64,000 nt of DNA from positions 62,001 through 126,000 of the forward strand of contig NZ_FRBW01000007.1 in NCBI RefSeq assembly GCF_900142725.1, given 5' to 3'. The position numbers were made by a program, and so were the translations under genes. Shown here piece after piece: positions 61,838-64,000 of the stretch. How positions within the stretch are numbered: position 1 is the stretch's first letter; each line of letters begins with the position of its first letter. The notes beneath the pieces are model-generated. The model worked only from the letters and a program-made list of their open reading frames with translations, was not told the DNA's origin and did no database searches. The stretch is from Roseibium suaedae. Lineage in GTDB: Bacteria; Pseudomonadota; Alphaproteobacteria; Rhizobiales; Stappiaceae.

Positions 61838-64000
61838 TCCCCAGGAGCCGCTCGAGGTTCAGGTCGAGCGGCAGGCGAAGATCATTGATGCCTTGATCCA
61901 GCGGGCCACACGCGAAGACGACATCGGCGGCTCCGCCTATTCCCTGTTCCAGTCCGCCATCGCACTTCAGGGCGAGGTCTGGGAGAAGAACCGGGAGCTC
62001 GAGCGGGCGCTGGATACATTGGGGCGGGCCAGCAATCAGCTCCGGATCGCGGAATTTGCCCGCGAACAGACGCAGCGCAATCTGGCTGACGCTCTGGAGG
62101 CCATGGAAGGCGGCTTTGCGCTGTTCTCCGACAGTGAACTGGAAATCTGCAACAACCAGTTCAAGCGGCTTGTTCCCGACATTGCCGAGGTGATCATTCC
62201 CGGTCTGCGGATCGAGGACTATCTGGATGCGCTCTATCACAGCAAGGAAGTGACCTGGGACCCTTCGGCGGCAGGACCCGCCGCCACGAGGGGCATGGGT
62301 GTGGAACGGTCTGATGGCTCCATCGTGCCGCCGGTCTTCGGCCTGCGGGGAGATCGCTGGTACCAGATCACCCACAAGCGGGCGAGCGACCGCAAGGTGG
62401 TGCTTCTGTCGACAGAGATCACCAGCGTGGTCCGGCAAAGCCGGTTCGAGAAGGACCGGCTGATCGATGAGCAGGCCCGTTTCGTTCAGGCCGCCTTTGA
62501 TCACATGACCCAGGGGGTCTGCACCTTCTCCGCGGAAGGGTCTCTGCTGATCCACAATGAGCGGTTCCGCGAGTTGCTGCGCCTGCCGGTGCCCCTGGTG
62601 CGCAAGGGCACGGCCGTTGCCCAGATCCTTGATTTCATCCTGCGCAACAATCTCCTCTCCAGTCCTGATCCGGTCCCGGAGCTTGCCCGCTGGGCGGCGG
62701 AAATCCGGACCGGGCAGGGGCTGAAGAAACAGGTCCGTCACCTGAGCGGCGAGATCCTGGACATCCGCATTCATGGCCTGCCCGACAAGGGCTACATCAT
62801 GAATGTCATGGACATCACCGCCGAGGTCCAGACCACCCAGATGCTCGAACAGCGGGTGCAGGAGCGGACCCTTGAGCTGACCCGCGCCAATGAGCGGTTG
62901 CAGCGGCAGAACGAAGAACAGGTCCGCATTGACGAGCAGTTGCGCATCGCCAAGGAGCAGGCCGAAGACGCCATGCGTTCCAAGACGAGGTTCTTTGCCG
63001 CTGCCAGCCACGACCTTCTCCAGCCGATCAACGCCGCCAAGCTCCTCATCTCGCATCTGTCGGAACATGCAGGGGATCTGGAGATCGGCGATACGGTCAA
63101 GCGGCTGGACCGGTCCTTCGTGTCCATCGAGAGCCTGCTTCATGCGCTGCTGGATATCTCCCGGCTGGATTCCACCGGCACGGAAATGTCCGTCGGGCAT
63201 TTCTGCCTTGGTGACTTGATGATCGGCGCAAGGGAAGCCTATGCGGGTCTCGCCGAGGAAAAGGGGCTACGTCTTGATGTGGTGCCGAGCAGCCTGTGGG
63301 TGCGCAGCGATCAGCGCTATCTGAGCCGCTCGATCCAGAACCTCGTCGTCAACGCCATCCAGTATACCTCCAGCGGCCGTGTGCTCGTGGGGTGCCGCAG
63401 ACATGGCAGGCAGGTCGTTCTGGAAGTCTGGGATACGGGGATCGGCATTTCCAAGAAGGACCAGCAGCGGATCTTCTCCGAGTTCACCCGCGTGACGTCG
63501 GATGGGGCCGGGTTTGGCATGGGGCTGGGGCTATCCATCGTCGACCGGGCCTGCCGCAGGCTGGGGCACCCGGTTGCGGTGCGGTCCAAGCCGGGCATCG
63601 GTTCGGTGTTCTCCATCACCTTGCCTGTCGTTGCCCAAGACCCGGCCAATGTTTTTGGAGATGCGGAAGACGGCTCCTTCCCGGCGGAAGATTTGGATCT
63701 CATCGTTCTGATTGTCGAGAACAATCCGGATGTTCTTTTTGCCACCACCCGCAAGGTGGAAAGCTGGGGAGCGAGCGTTCTGACAGCCGCCTCAACCGAG
63801 GAAGCGCTGGCGCAGGTCCGGGAGCTGGGAATGGCGCCGGATATCATTCTTGCCGATTATCAACTCGACGGCGACGACAACGGCATCAAGACCATTCAGG
63901 CCCTGCGCCGGGAGACGGGGGCGCATATTCCAGCGGTGATGATCACGGCCAGCCGCGAGGACACGCTTGCCGCCGACAGCAAGCAGCATGACTTCACCAT
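61830..64000 (+). CDS. Hybrid sensor histidine kinase, NahK/ErcS-like, 3' end missing
   Basis: Open from TTG 61830, inside the end of the FIST gene and 5 bases after GGAGG, to the window edge: 723 codons, no stop. The N-terminus is soluble: a coiled segment (about 40-85), two PAS-like domains (about 90-200 and 215-330), a coiled coil (RVQERTLELTRANERLQRQN), then HisKA with phospho-acceptor H394 in FFAAASHDLLQPINAAKLL, an ATPase domain with N box NLVVNAIQYT and G boxes DTGIGIS and GFGMGLGLSIV, and a receiver domain with D676 (ILADYQLDG). The ASHDLLQP H box and this order are those of NahK/ErcS kinases. Probably regulated by the FIST protein and signalling to the upstream regulator. Confidence 0.9.
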   Translation, partial: MIDPQEPLEVQVERQAKIIDALIQRATREDDIGGSAYSLFQSAIALQGEVWEKNRELERALDTLGRASNQLRIAEFAREQTQRNLADALEAMEGGFALFSDSELEICNNQFKRLVPDIAEVIIPGLRIEDYLDALYHSKEVTWDPSAAGPAATRGMGVERSDGSIVPPVFGLRGDRWYQITHKRASDRKVVLLSTEITSVVRQSRFEKDRLIDEQARFVQAAFDHMTQGVCTFSAEGSLLIHNERFRELLRLPVPLVRKGTAVAQILDFILRNNLLSSPDPVPELARWAAEIRTGQGLKKQVRHLSGEILDIRIHGLPDKGYIMNVMDITAEVQTTQMLEQRVQERTLELTRANERLQRQNEEQVRIDEQLRIAKEQAEDAMRSKTRFFAAASHDLLQPINAAKLLISHLSEHAGDLEIGDTVKRLDRSFVSIESLLHALLDISRLDSTGTEMSVGHFCLGDLMIGAREAYAGLAEEKGLRLDVVPSSLWVRSDQRYLSRSIQNLVVNAIQYTSSGRVLVGCRRHGRQVVLEVWDTGIGISKKDQQRIFSEFTRVTSDGAGFGMGLGLSIVDRACRRLGHPVAVRSKPGIGSVFSITLPVVAQDPANVFGDAEDGSFPAEDLDLIVLIVENNPDVLFATTRKVESWGASVLTAASTEEALAQVRELGMAPDIILADYQLDGDDNGIKTIQALRRETGAHIPAVMITASREDTLAADSKQHDFT

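Overview
The window is chromosomal DNA from an alphaproteobacterium, high in GC, dense and mostly in housekeeping operons. The main pointers are a 14-subunit nuo operon whose NuoE carries a helix-hairpin-helix extension, a short ProRS without the insertion domain, SOS boxes of the GTTC-N7-GTTC direct-repeat type, DUF1467, LpxI (DUF1009) in the lipid A operon, and methylmalonyl-CoA epimerase. A hyphomicrobial family such as the Stappiaceae is my guess from the overall look; no rRNA is present to test it.

Layout. 1-4.1 kb: the 3' part of an SLC13/TrkA-C permease, a convergent methyl-accepting chemotaxis protein, and two identical tRNA-Asp genes. 4.65-20.1 kb: nuoABCDEFGH, a small membrane ORF, then nuoIJKLMN (respiratory complex I). 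20.1-23.2 kb: biotin protein ligase, RNase J, methylmalonyl-CoA epimerase. 23.2-28.1 kb: a possible small membrane ORF, a DUF1467 protein, a strong candidate small RNA on the minus strand, proS, and the LolC/LolD lipoprotein exporter. 28.4-32.2 kb: a 32-codon membrane peptide behind a promoter with a LexA-like box, then dnaE. 32.7-47.3 kb: the classic rpsB-tsf-pyrH-frr-uppS-cdsA-dxr-rseP-bamA-lpxD-fabZ-lpxA-lpxI-lpxB run, from translation through isoprenoid, phospholipid, outer-membrane and lipid A synthesis. 47.3-51.6 kb, minus strand: an unrecognised membrane protein with an N-terminal lipoyl-like barrel, citrate synthase and glutamyl-tRNA synthetase. 51.7-55.7 kb: comEC and, convergent, lexA with a perfect SOS box. 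55.8-59.5 kb: TRAP transporter M and Q subunits with a LysR regulator, and a divergent RidA protein. 59.9-64 kb: a LuxR-type response regulator, a FIST-domain sensor and a hybrid histidine kinase that runs off the window, together resembling the NosP/NahK nitric-oxide sensing module.

The most interesting points are the FIST/kinase/regulator cluster, the SOS-type promoter in front of a 32-residue membrane peptide upstream of dnaE, the structured minus-strand RNA near 24.2 kb, a family of palindromic intergenic repeats (five copies seen), and the lipoyl-like membrane protein beside gltA. Several starts are not ATG: TTG for comEC, the sensor kinase and the lipoyl-like protein, and no ATG, GTG or TTG at all for a full-length birA.
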